Below are positions 15,404 to 22,908 of a stretch of 64,000 nucleotides of DNA, in pieces (positions within the stretch are counted from its first letter, which is position 1; each line of letters begins with the position of its first letter). Position numbers and translations under genes: made by a program. The DNA comes from Micromonospora rubida. Its GTDB lineage: Bacteria; Actinomycetota; Actinomycetes; Mycobacteriales; Micromonosporaceae. The notes below the pieces were generated by a model that was given only the letters and a program-made list of their open reading frames with translations, did no database searches and was not told the DNA's origin. Where the stretch lies: the NCBI RefSeq assembly GCF_009908295.1, contig NZ_JAAALO010000007.1, positions 1-64,000 of the forward strand, written 5' to 3'.

Positions 15404-15976
15404 GTGAGTCAGCCCGGCTTCGGCGGTCAGGACGTGCCGGCGGTCTTTCCCGACTGGTCGCCCTACACCGACCTGGAATCGGCGGCCCGGGCCTACCTGC
15501 GGGACCCGGACGTCGCCCTGGAGGCCCTCGGCGGGGTGCTGCGCGGCGCGTCCGTGCTCGGCTTCACCCTGGAACGCTTCGTCAACGAGGTCAACGGGGT
15601 GTGGCAGGAGGTGGTGGTCTGCGACGGCAGCCGCCTCGTGCTGTGGCACGGCGAGGACGTGCCGCCGGGGGAGGGGCCGCCCGGGGCGATGACCTCGTCG
15701 TTGCGGGTGGTGCCGGTGTCCACCGTCACCGAGGTGGGCTGCCGGCGGCGGCTCACCCGGGCCGACGACGGCGGGATCCGGGTCGACAGCATCGACGTAT
15801 ACCTGCTGCTCACCTCGCTGGACGAGGCGCCGCCGGGCGACGACGCAGCCGGGGCGCCCAGGCACGACGCGCTGCGGTTCGGCAAGACTCTCGACGACGG
15901 CGGGGCGGGGCAGATCGCCCGGCTGGAGGAGTTCTCCCGGCTGGTCGCCTCGGTGGTCGGCCGGCCGGTGCTCTGA
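15404..15976 (+). CDS. Conserved actinobacterial hypothetical protein
   Basis: GTG 15404 follows GGGGGGAGG and gives 190 residues. The sequence is soluble, acidic and regular (e.g. FTLERFVNEVNGVWQEVVVC and LRFGKTLDDGGAGQIARLEE). I do not recognise a domain. There is no signal peptide or membrane segment, and two cysteines are present. It lies between the tRNA methyltransferase and the ferredoxin upstream of arc, and a strong terminator follows, so it may share the M50-trmI transcript. Function not assigned. Confidence 0.7.
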   Translation: MSQPGFGGQDVPAVFPDWSPYTDLESAARAYLRDPDVALEALGGVLRGASVLGFTLERFVNEVNGVWQEVVVCDGSRLVLWHGEDVPPGEGPPGAMTSSLRVVPVSTVTEVGCRRRLTRADDGGIRVDSIDVYLLLTSLDEAPPGDDAAGAPRHDALRFGKTLDDGGAGQIARLEEFSRLVASVVGRPVL

Positions 15977-15986
15977 GACCCGGGCC

Positions 15987-16018
15987 GACCGGGCCGCCCC
16001 CGCGGGGGCGGCCCGGTC
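15987..16018. terminator. Bidirectional terminator, near-perfect 32-nt palindrome
   Basis: Arms of 15 bp (15987-16001 and 16004-16018) around GC lie between the convergent genes 15404-15976 and the ferredoxin. Confidence 0.75.
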
Positions 16019-16024
16019 GTTCGG

Positions 16025-16321
16025 TCAGTCGTCCTCGGCCTCCGGGCCGGCGACCTCCACGCCGTCGCTGCCGCGAACCACGTGGATGCAGTCGCCCGGG
16101 CACTCCTTCGCCGAGTCGATCACTTCCAGGCGCAGGTGCGCGGGCACGTCCACCCGGCTGGCCGGGGCCAGCTGGAGCTCGCCGTCGGGACCCTTGACGT
16201 ACGCCAGGCCGTCGACGTCGAACTCGAAGACCTCCGGCGCGTACTGCACGCACAGGCCGTCGCCCGTGCAGAGGTCCTGATCCACCCAGACCTGCAACGT
16301 GTCGGTCGCGACCTCGGCCAT
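16025..16321 (-). CDS. Ferredoxin, 3Fe-4S type
   Basis: The 98-residue protein has the pattern CTGDGLC...YAPEVF...CPGDC typical of small 3Fe-4S or atypical 4Fe-4S ferredoxins that feed electrons to cytochrome P450s and other oxidoreductases. The usual middle cysteine of the first CxxCxxC is replaced by Gly/Asp, which points to a 3Fe-4S cluster. The acidic C-terminus (VEVAGPEAEDD) is common in the family. I choose ATG 16321, behind a GGGGGG run, rather than ATG 16336 or 16351. No P450 or reductase gene is in the neighbourhood. It is divergent from arc. Confidence 0.85.
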   Translation of the reverse strand: MAEVATDTLQVWVDQDLCTGDGLCVQYAPEVFEFDVDGLAYVKGPDGELQLAPASRVDVPAHLRLEVIDSAKECPGDCIHVVRGSDGVEVAGPEAEDD

Positions 16322-16498
16322 CGGTGCACCCCCCATGTTCTCCCGTCCCACGTCACGACGGTACCCGAACGCCGGGACCTGCCCCCGCGGCCACCCTGGC
16401 GATCAAGGTTCGGTGACGAGGGCGTTGCGTGGGACCGAATCGGCCTCATAGCGGCTAGTGTTAGGGCAGAACGTTCAAGCCCCCCGGGGAGGTGGGAC

Positions 16499-18280
16499 GT
16501 GGCACGCAGTGACGACGCGGACTCGCGCGCCGCACGGTGGGAGAAGGAGGCCCACGATCTCTCCACGCAGGTCGCGTTCCTTCAAGAGGAACTCGCTCTG
16601 GTGCGGCGCAAGTTGACCGAAAGCCCCCGACACGTCCGGCAGCTCGAAGAGCGGCTGGCGGCCACCCAGGCACAGTTGGCGCGGCTGACCGAGAACAACG
16701 AACGGCTCGTCGGCACTCTCAAGGAGGCCCGGGCGCAGATCGTGACGCTCAAGGAGGAGATCGACCGCCTCGCGCAACCGCCGAGTGGCTACGGTGTCTT
16801 CCTGACGGCGCACGAGGACGGCACGGTGGACGTGTTCACCGGGGGGCGCAAGCTCCGGGTCGCCGTCTCACCCTCGCTGGACGTCGCGGAATTGCGGCGT
16901 GGCCAGGAGGTCCTGCTCAACGACGCGCTCAACATCGTCGACGCGTTCGGCTTCGAGCGGGTCGGCGAGGTGGTGATGCTCAAGGAGATCCTCGCGGGTC
17001 CCGACGGCGCACCGGGCGACCGGGCGCTGGTGGTGTCCCACTCCGACGAAGAGCGGATCGTGCACCTCGCCGACACCCTGATCGGTTCGCCGATCCGGGC
17101 CGGTGACTCGCTCATGATCGAGCCCCGCTCGGCGTACGCGTACGAGCGGATTCCGAAGAGCGAGGTCGAGGAGCTGGTCCTGGAGGAGGTGCCCGATGTC
17201 GACTACACCGACATCGGTGGCCTCCAGTCCCAGATCGAGCAGATTCGCGACGCGGTGGAGCTGCCCTTCCTGCACGCCGACCTGTTCCGCGAGCACCAGC
17301 TCCGCCCGCCCAAGGGGATCCTGCTCTACGGGCCGCCAGGCTGCGGCAAGACGCTCATCGCCAAGGCGGTGGCGAACTCCCTGGCCAAGAAGATCGCCGA
17401 GCGGTTGGGCAAGGACCGGCACACCAGCTTCTTCCTCAACATCAAGGGCCCGGAGCTGCTCAACAAGTACGTCGGCGAGACCGAGCGGCACATCCGGCTG
17501 ATCTTCCAGCGTGCCCGGGAGAAGGCCGGCGAGGGCACCCCGGTGATCGTGTTCTTCGACGAGATGGACTCGATCTTCCGGACCCGTGGCTCCGGCGTCT
17601 CCTCGGACGTGGAGAACACCATCGTCCCCCAGCTGCTCAGCGAGATCGACGGCGTGGAGGGCCTGGAGAACGTCATCGTCATCGGCGCCTCCAACCGGGA
17701 GGACATGATCGACCCGGCCATCCTGCGCCCCGGCCGGCTCGACGTGAAGATCAAAATCGAGCGGCCGGACGCCGAGGCGGCCAAGGACATCTTCTCGAAG
17801 TACATCCTCGCCGGGCTGCCGCTGCACGGCGACGACCTGGCCGAGCACGGCGGCGATCCCCAGGCCACCGTCGCGGCGATGATCGACGCGGTCGTGCTGC
17901 GGATGTACTCCGAGACCGAGGACAACCGCTTCCTCGAGGTGACCTACGCCAACGGTGACAAGGAAGTCCTCTACTTCAAGGACTTCAACTCCGGCGCGAT
18001 GATCCAGAACATCGTCGACCGGGGCAAGAAGATGGCCATCAAGGCGTTCCTCACCTCCGGTCGCAAGGGCCTGCGCCTGCAGCACCTTCTCGACGCCTGC
18101 GTCGACGAGTTCCGGGAGAACGAGGACCTGCCCAACACCACCAACCCGGACGACTGGGCCCGGATCTCCGGCAAGAAGGGCGAGCGGATCGTCTACATCC
18201 GCACGCTCGTCTCCGGCGGCAAGGGCACGGAGGCCGGCCGGTCGATCGAGACCGCCAGCAACACCGGTCAGTACCTGTAG
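16499..18280 (+). CDS. arc: Proteasome-associated AAA+ ATPase ARC/Mpa
   Basis: The GTG at 16499 behind GGGGAGG gives 593 residues. Order: a coiled coil (about 15-75) that binds Pup, two OB-type domains (about 80-230), and an AAA+ module with Walker A GPPGCGKT (278-285) and Walker B VIVFFDE (349-355). The C-terminus ends in QYL, the Gln-Tyr-Leu tail by which Mpa docks into the alpha ring of the 20S core. The hexamer unfolds pupylated proteins and threads them into PrcAB. Dop and Pup lie directly downstream. A hairpin separates arc from dop, so they may be partly uncoupled transcriptionally. Confidence 0.97.
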   Translation: MARSDDADSRAARWEKEAHDLSTQVAFLQEELALVRRKLTESPRHVRQLEERLAATQAQLARLTENNERLVGTLKEARAQIVTLKEEIDRLAQPPSGYGVFLTAHEDGTVDVFTGGRKLRVAVSPSLDVAELRRGQEVLLNDALNIVDAFGFERVGEVVMLKEILAGPDGAPGDRALVVSHSDEERIVHLADTLIGSPIRAGDSLMIEPRSAYAYERIPKSEVEELVLEEVPDVDYTDIGGLQSQIEQIRDAVELPFLHADLFREHQLRPPKGILLYGPPGCGKTLIAKAVANSLAKKIAERLGKDRHTSFFLNIKGPELLNKYVGETERHIRLIFQRAREKAGEGTPVIVFFDEMDSIFRTRGSGVSSDVENTIVPQLLSEIDGVEGLENVIVIGASNREDMIDPAILRPGRLDVKIKIERPDAEAAKDIFSKYILAGLPLHGDDLAEHGGDPQATVAAMIDAVVLRMYSETEDNRFLEVTYANGDKEVLYFKDFNSGAMIQNIVDRGKKMAIKAFLTSGRKGLRLQHLLDACVDEFRENEDLPNTTNPDDWARISGKKGERIVYIRTLVSGGKGTEAGRSIETASNTGQYL

Positions 18281-18301
18281 ACCGACCAGCACGCTGCGGG
18301 G

Positions 18302-18323
18302 CCCGCGACAGCACTGTCGCGGG
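18302..18323 (+). terminator. Hairpin after arc
   Basis: Arms of 10 bp (18302-18311 and 18314-18323) lie 21 nt after the arc stop. There is no T tract, so it may be a weak terminator or an mRNA-stability element. Confidence 0.45.
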
Positions 18324-18410
18324 TCCTGTCGCGTCCCGGCACCCGGGACCGTCCTCGGGCGACACTCGACGCGGCCCGCCCGCCACGCCCCCGCACCGCG
18401 CGGCGCGGAC

Positions 18411-18416
18411 TACGCT
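18411..18416 (+). promoter_or_regulatory. -10 element upstream of dop leader ORF
   Basis: TACGCT lies 4 nt before GTG 18421 and 7 nt before ATG 18424. This matches the leaderless arrangement seen elsewhere in the window. Confidence 0.45.
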
Positions 18417-18423
18417 CGACGTG

Positions 18424-18456
18424 ATGGGGGACCGGGTCGGCGAGTGGAGCGGGTAG
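18424..18456 (+). CDS. Putative 10-residue leader peptide upstream of dop
   Basis: ATG 18424 opens a frame encoding MGDRVGEWSG with TAG at 18454-18456. Its stop is 4 nt before the dop ATG at 18461, and dop itself has no good ribosome-binding site. With TACGCT 7 nt upstream, the leader could be translated from a leaderless mRNA and hand ribosomes to dop. This is an inference from spacing only. It is too short to judge by codon use. Confidence 0.35.
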   Translation: MGDRVGEWSG

Positions 18457-18460
18457 GTCG

Positions 18461-19978
18461 ATGAGCGTAAGACGGATCATGGGCACCGAGGTCGAGTACG
18501 GCATCTCCGTGCCCGGCCAGGCAGGCGCCAACCCGATGGTCACCTCGTCCCAGGTGGTCAACGCCTACGGGGCACGCCCCGAACTCAACCGGGGCGGCCG
18601 GGCCCGCTGGGACTACGAGGAGGAGTCGCCGCTGCGCGACGCCCGTGGCTTCACCTACTCCGGCGCCGCGTACGACCCCGCCGAGGCCCTCGCCGACGAG
18701 GACCTGGGGCTGGCCAACGTGATACTCACCAACGGCGCCCGGCTCTACGTCGACCACGCCCACCCGGAGTACTCCACTCCGGAGGTGACCAACCCCCTGG
18801 ACGTGGTGCGGTGGGACAAAGCCGGGGAGCGGGTGATGGCCGAGGCGTCCCGCCGGGCGGCCACCATCCCGGGCACCCAGCCCATCCACCTGTACAAGAA
18901 CAACACCGACAACAAGGGCGCCAGCTACGGCACCCACGAGAACTACCTGATGCGCCGGCAGACGCCGTTCTCCGACATCGTGGCGTACCTGACGCCGTTC
19001 TTCGTCACCCGGCAGATCGTCTGCGGCGCTGGCCGGGTCGGCATCGGCCAGGACGGCGGCGCCAGCGGCTTCCAGATCTCCCAGCGCGCCGACTTCTTCG
19101 AGGTCGAGGTCGGGCTGGAGACCACCCTCAAGCGGCCGATCATCAACACCCGGGACGAGCCGCACGCCGACGCCGACAAGTACCGCCGGCTGCACGTCAT
19201 CATCGGCGACGCGAACCTGTCGGAGATCTCCACGTACCTGAAGGTCGGCACCACGGCCCTGATCCTCACCATGATCGAGGAGAAGGCGCTCGGGCCGGAC
19301 CTGGGCATCGCCGACCCGGTCTCGGAGCTGCGCGCGGTCAGCCACGACCCGTCGCTGAAGCACCGGATGCGGCTGCGCGACGGGCGCCGGCTGACCGCGC
19401 TGGACCTGCAGTGGGCGTACTTCGAGCGGGTGCGGTCCTTCGTGGACGACCGGTACGGCACGGACGCCGACGCGCAGACCAACGACGTGCTGGACCGCTG
19501 GGAGAGCGTGCTGGACCGGCTCGGCCGCGACGCGTTCCTGTGCGCCGACGAGCTGGACTGGGTGGCGAAGCTGCGGCTGTTGGAGGGCTACCGGGAGCGG
19601 GAGAAGCTCGGCTGGGGCGCGCACAAGCTCCAGCTGGTCGACCTGCAGTACTCCGACGTGCGACCGGATAAGGGGCTCTACCACCGGCTGGTGCAGCGCG
19701 GCTCGATGAAGACGCTGCTGACCGACGAGCAGACCCGCACCGCGATGACCGAGCCGCCGGAGGACACCCGGGCCTACTTCCGGGGCCGCTGCCTTGCGCA
19801 GTACGCCTCGGAGGTGGTGGCCGCGAGCTGGGACTCGGTCATCTTCGACGTGGGCCGGGAGTCGCTGGTGCGGGTGCCGATGATGGAGCCGGAGCGGGGC
19901 ACCCGCGCGCACGTGGGCGCGTTGTTCGACCGGTGCGTCAGCGCCAAGGACCTGTTGGAGACGCTGACCGGCGGCTGA
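18461..19978 (+). CDS. dop: Depupylase/Pup deamidase
   Basis: The 505-residue protein begins MSVRRIMGTEVEYGISVPG, the first ATP/Mg motif of the carboxylate-amine ligase fold shared with PafA. The catalytic region is GARLYVDHAHPEYSTPE. The Dop-specific insertion around residues 40-75 (NAYGARPELNRGG...) separates it from PafA. The family removes Pup from substrates and deamidates Pup-Gln to Pup-Glu; here Pup already ends in Glu, so depupylation should be its main role. Start ATG 18461 lies 4 nt after a short leader ORF. A T-rich terminator follows. Confidence 0.96.
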   Translation: MSVRRIMGTEVEYGISVPGQAGANPMVTSSQVVNAYGARPELNRGGRARWDYEEESPLRDARGFTYSGAAYDPAEALADEDLGLANVILTNGARLYVDHAHPEYSTPEVTNPLDVVRWDKAGERVMAEASRRAATIPGTQPIHLYKNNTDNKGASYGTHENYLMRRQTPFSDIVAYLTPFFVTRQIVCGAGRVGIGQDGGASGFQISQRADFFEVEVGLETTLKRPIINTRDEPHADADKYRRLHVIIGDANLSEISTYLKVGTTALILTMIEEKALGPDLGIADPVSELRAVSHDPSLKHRMRLRDGRRLTALDLQWAYFERVRSFVDDRYGTDADAQTNDVLDRWESVLDRLGRDAFLCADELDWVAKLRLLEGYREREKLGWGAHKLQLVDLQYSDVRPDKGLYHRLVQRGSMKTLLTDEQTRTAMTEPPEDTRAYFRGRCLAQYASEVVAASWDSVIFDVGRESLVRVPMMEPERGTRAHVGALFDRCVSAKDLLETLTGG

Positions 19979-19989
19979 CCCGCCGGGGC

Positions 19990-20034
19990 AAAAGCCCGTG
20001 GCACGCCGGAGAAGCCGGCGCGCGGCGGGCTTTT
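19990..20034 (+). terminator. Intrinsic terminator between dop and pup
   Basis: AAAAGCCCG (from 19990) pairs with CGGGCTTTT (ending 20034) around a further GCCGG/CCGGC stem. It ends in a T run, so pup probably has its own promoter. Confidence 0.75.
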
Positions 20035-20085
20035 CGTCATCCCCGCGAGGTAAGTTCATCGGAGACGATCGTGGAGGAGGCGGCA

Positions 20086-20301
20086 ATGGCCACTCATGAC
20101 AGCGGCGGGCAGTCGCAGTCGGGCAAGGCTCGGCAGGGCGAGGAGATCGAGGACGTCACCACCGAGGCGAACCCGGAGGTCGCCGAGCGGCACGCCGAGA
20201 TCACCGAGGACGTCGACGACCTGCTCGACGAGATCGACTCCGTCCTGGAGGAGAACGCAGAGGAATTTGTCAGGGGCTATGTGCAGAAAGGGGGCGAATA
20301 G
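20086..20301 (+). CDS. pup: Prokaryotic ubiquitin-like protein Pup
   Basis: The 71-residue, highly acidic and disordered protein ends in YVQKGGE. Residues about 21-58 (NPEVAERHAEITEDVDDLLD and the following DEID) form the helix that binds the Arc coiled coil. The C-terminal residue is Glu, not Gln, so PafA can use it directly and no deamidation by Dop is needed. ATG 20086 lies behind GGAGGAGG. The next gene is an HNH nuclease rather than prcB. The family is attached through the terminal Glu to substrate lysines. Confidence 0.97.
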   Translation: MATHDSGGQSQSGKARQGEEIEDVTTEANPEVAERHAEITEDVDDLLDEIDSVLEENAEEFVRGYVQKGGE

Positions 20302-20323
20302 GGCATAGAGGGTAAATTCGGAC

Positions 20324-21010
20324 ATGCCGCTTCCCTTGGATGACCAGGACGGGCGGCGGCGTTGCCGCGACTGCGGAGAGTGGAAACCGCTCGACCAGTT
20401 CTGCGCCAACAGCCGGCGTCCTGACGGCCGTGGCAGTTACTGTAAGCCCTGCTTCAACCTGCGGTCGAAGGCGAGCTACGCCAGACGAGTGAGGGAGCAG
20501 CAGGGGCGGGAGGTTCGCCCGGTGCTCTCGACGCCAGAGGGCTACCGCCGCTGCCCGGCATGCGGGGAGACGAAGGTTCTTGAGAACTTCCCGCGCAACC
20601 GCGCCGCGCGCTCCGGCTACGGCCGATACTGCAAGCCTTGCCACAACGCCAAAGGCCAAGAGACGAAGCAGCGGCTCTACGGCGGCACGAGGGAGTACCA
20701 CCTGCGCAGGCGGTACGGGATCGGGCAGAAGGAGTTCGACGAGCTGCTCGCCGAGCAGGGCGGGGTCTGCGCGATCTGTGGCGGCGCGGACCCGCAACAT
20801 CTGGACCACGACCATCGCACCGGATGGGTGCGCGGGATACTCTGCTTCAACTGCAACGGTGGTCTTGGCCAGTTCCGTGACAGTCCCACGAGGCTGGCCA
20901 GGGCGATCACGTACCTGAGAGGAACCACGTGGCAGCGGGCTTTGATCCATCCGGGCGTCTACCAGATGTGTTCACCAACGCGGGGACGTCCTCCTTCACC
21001 ACATTCCTGA
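20324..21010 (+). CDS. Endonuclease VII-type HNH nuclease with two N-terminal zinc knuckles
   Basis: The 228-residue protein has two similar CxxC...CxxC units, Cys14/17/40/43 and Cys77/80/103/106, that read as a duplicated zinc ribbon. A C-terminal recombination endonuclease VII domain follows: Cys149/152, catalytic DHDH at 161-164, and Cys174/177-Asn178. Endonuclease VII relatives cut branched DNA, and small HNH homologues are often mobile. It lies between pup and prcB, and its last 82 nt overlap the start of prcB in another frame. TAAATT lies 5 nt before its ATG, so it may have its own promoter. Confidence 0.85.
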   Translation: MPLPLDDQDGRRRCRDCGEWKPLDQFCANSRRPDGRGSYCKPCFNLRSKASYARRVREQQGREVRPVLSTPEGYRRCPACGETKVLENFPRNRAARSGYGRYCKPCHNAKGQETKQRLYGGTREYHLRRRYGIGQKEFDELLAEQGGVCAICGGADPQHLDHDHRTGWVRGILCFNCNGGLGQFRDSPTRLARAITYLRGTTWQRALIHPGVYQMCSPTRGRPPSPHS

Positions 21011-21768
21011 GCAGGGCCGCTCCCGAGATGCTGCCCGGCCGCCGGCCGCTGCCCCCGGGCATGGCCGCCGACCTGGCGCCGCACGCGACCACCATCGTGG
21101 CCATCTCGGCCGCCGGCGGTGTGGTCATGGCCGGTGACCGCCGGGCCACCATGGGCAACCTGATCGCCCAGCGCGACATCGAGAAGGTGCACCCCGCCGA
21201 CGCCTACTCGCTGGTCGGCATCGCGGGCACCGCAGGCATCGGCATCGAGCTGATGCGACTGTTCCAGGTTGAGCTTGAGCACTACGAGAAGATCGAGGGC
21301 GCGATGCTCTCGCTCGACGGCAAGGCCAACCGGCTGGCCTCCATGATCCGCGGCAACCTGGGCGCGGCCATGCAGGGCCTCGCGGTCATCCCGCTGTTCG
21401 CCGGCTTCGACCTGGCCGCGAGCGACCCGGCGCGGGCCGGCCGGATCTTCAGCTTCGACGTCACCGGGGGCCCCTACGAGGAGACCGGCTACGACGCGAT
21501 CGGCTCCGGCTCGATCTTCGCCCGGTCCGCGCTGAAGAAGCGCTTCCGCGCCGGCCTGTCGATCGACGACGCGGCGCGGCTCGCGGTCGAGGCGCTCTAC
21601 GACGCGGCCGACGACGACACGGCGACCGGCGGGCCGGACCTGACCCGTCGGATCTACCCGGTGGTGATGACCGCGACGGCGGAGGGCACCCACCGGCTCA
21701 CCGACGCCGAGACGGCCGCCGTCGCCGAGGCCGTGGTCGCCGGCCGGATGGAGAACCCGGGCGGCTGA
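20929..21768 (+). CDS. prcB: 20S proteasome beta subunit
   Basis: GTG 20929, behind GAGAGGA, gives 279 residues. A propeptide of about 53 residues precedes the autocatalytic site HATTIVAI, so Thr54 should become the N-terminal nucleophile. Lys and Asp of the active site lie in GVVMAGDRRATMG (Asp) and downstream GDRR/IAQRDIEK. The alternating helix and strand pattern is typical Ntn hydrolase. The start region is overlapped by the tail of the HNH gene, but it matches known PrcB propeptides (GRLPDVF...SSF...LLPGRRPLP style), so I keep this long start. prcA follows after 57 nt. Confidence 0.96.
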   Translation: MAAGFDPSGRLPDVFTNAGTSSFTTFLSRAAPEMLPGRRPLPPGMAADLAPHATTIVAISAAGGVVMAGDRRATMGNLIAQRDIEKVHPADAYSLVGIAGTAGIGIELMRLFQVELEHYEKIEGAMLSLDGKANRLASMIRGNLGAAMQGLAVIPLFAGFDLAASDPARAGRIFSFDVTGGPYEETGYDAIGSGSIFARSALKKRFRAGLSIDDAARLAVEALYDAADDDTATGGPDLTRRIYPVVMTATAEGTHRLTDAETAAVAEAVVAGRMENPGG

Positions 21769-21825
21769 GCCCGTCCCGCCCAGTCAGCAGTCGTCAGCCC
21801 AGCGCCCAGAAGGAGAACCGCCGCC

Positions 21826-22674
21826 GTGGCCATGCAGTTCTACGCCTCGCCCGAGCAGATCATGCGCGACCGCTCCGAGCTGGCCCGTAAGGGCATCGCC
21901 CGGGGCCGCAGCGCGGTCGTGCTGAGCTACTCCGGCGGGGTGCTCTTCGTCGCGGAGAACCTCTCCAGCACCCTGCACAAGGTCAGCGAGATCTACGACC
22001 GGATCGGCTTCGCCGCCGTCGGCCGGTACAACGAGTTCGAGAACCTGCGCCGTGCCGGGGTCCGGATGGCCGACCTCAACGGCCTGAGCTACGACCGGCG
22101 CGACGTCACCGGCCTGGCGCTGGCCAACGCGTACGCGCAGACCCTCGGCGCCATCTTCACCGAGCAGTCGAAGCCGTTCGAGGTGGAGATCTGCGTGGCC
22201 GAGGTGGGTGCGACGCCACAGGACGACGCGCTCTACCGGCTGACCTACGACGGTTCGGTCAACGACGAGCCGGGCCGGATGGCGATGGGTGGGCAGGCCG
22301 ACGCCATCGCCGGGTCGCTCAAGTCGCAGCACCGACCGGACATGTCGCTCGGCGAGGCGGTCCGGCTGGCCCTGGCGGCGCTGAGCAGCGTCGGCGGCGA
22401 GGGCGGCGCGGCCCGCACGATCGCGGCCAACCAGCTCGAGGTGGCGGTCCTGGACCGCCGCCGGGTGGGCCGGACGTTCCGGCGGATCACCGGGGCGGCC
22501 CTGACCACCCTGCTGGACGCCGACGCCGACACGGACGCCACGAACGGCTCGACGTCGACCGAGGAGCGCCCGGAGCACCCGGCCACGCCGACCGAGGAGG
22601 CGAAGAAGCCGACCACCTCGGCCGGCTCGGCGGACCTGGAGGGTCAGCAGGCGGACGACACGCCCGAGGCGTAG
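21826..22674 (+). CDS. prcA: 20S proteasome alpha subunit
   Basis: The 282-residue protein starts at GTG 21826 (AAGGAG 10 nt upstream; the ATG at 21832 is possible). The N-terminus MQFYASPEQIMRDRSELARKG forms the gate and H0 helix of bacterial alpha subunits. The Ntn fold follows, without the catalytic Thr. The last ~60 residues (TDATNGSTSTEERPEHP...) are a long acidic, low-complexity tail. It assembles as the outer heptamer rings and docks Arc. A strong terminator follows. Confidence 0.96.
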   Translation: MAMQFYASPEQIMRDRSELARKGIARGRSAVVLSYSGGVLFVAENLSSTLHKVSEIYDRIGFAAVGRYNEFENLRRAGVRMADLNGLSYDRRDVTGLALANAYAQTLGAIFTEQSKPFEVEICVAEVGATPQDDALYRLTYDGSVNDEPGRMAMGGQADAIAGSLKSQHRPDMSLGEAVRLALAALSSVGGEGGAARTIAANQLEVAVLDRRRVGRTFRRITGAALTTLLDADADTDATNGSTSTEERPEHPATPTEEAKKPTTSAGSADLEGQQADDTPEA

Positions 22675-22704
22675 CCCGCCCGTCCCCGCCGACGGCACCG
22701 TCAC

Positions 22705-22739
22705 GCGACCGGTCGTCCCCTCGTGGGGCGGCCGGTCGC
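22705..22739 (+). terminator. Terminator after prcA
   Basis: GCGACCGG pairs with CCGGTCGC, with an inner CCCC/GGGG stem and a short loop. A TTGTGT tail follows. It separates the core-proteasome genes from pafA. Confidence 0.7.
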
Positions 22740-22896
22740 TTGTGTCCGGACACCACCCCAGCGGCCCGGACGCTTCGTCGGGGGGACGGTGCCCGCCCAC
22801 CGAGGCCCGGCGGGCGGTGGGCCGCCCGGCGCGGGGCGTGCCGGTCGGTCGCGGCATCGGGGTGGTCAGCCCTGCCCATTCGGGGCCTGAGAGGGC

Positions 22897-22902
22897 TAAT
22901 GT
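22897..22902 (+). promoter_or_regulatory. -10 element of leaderless pafA mRNA
   Basis: TAATGT is followed by CACATC and then ATG 22909. No ribosome-binding site is present. Confidence 0.65.
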
Positions 22903-22908
22903 CACATC

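Noticed and set aside
18302..18323. rho-independent terminator for arc with T tract
   Set aside because: The hairpin is real but no T tract follows, so I list it only as a weak hairpin.
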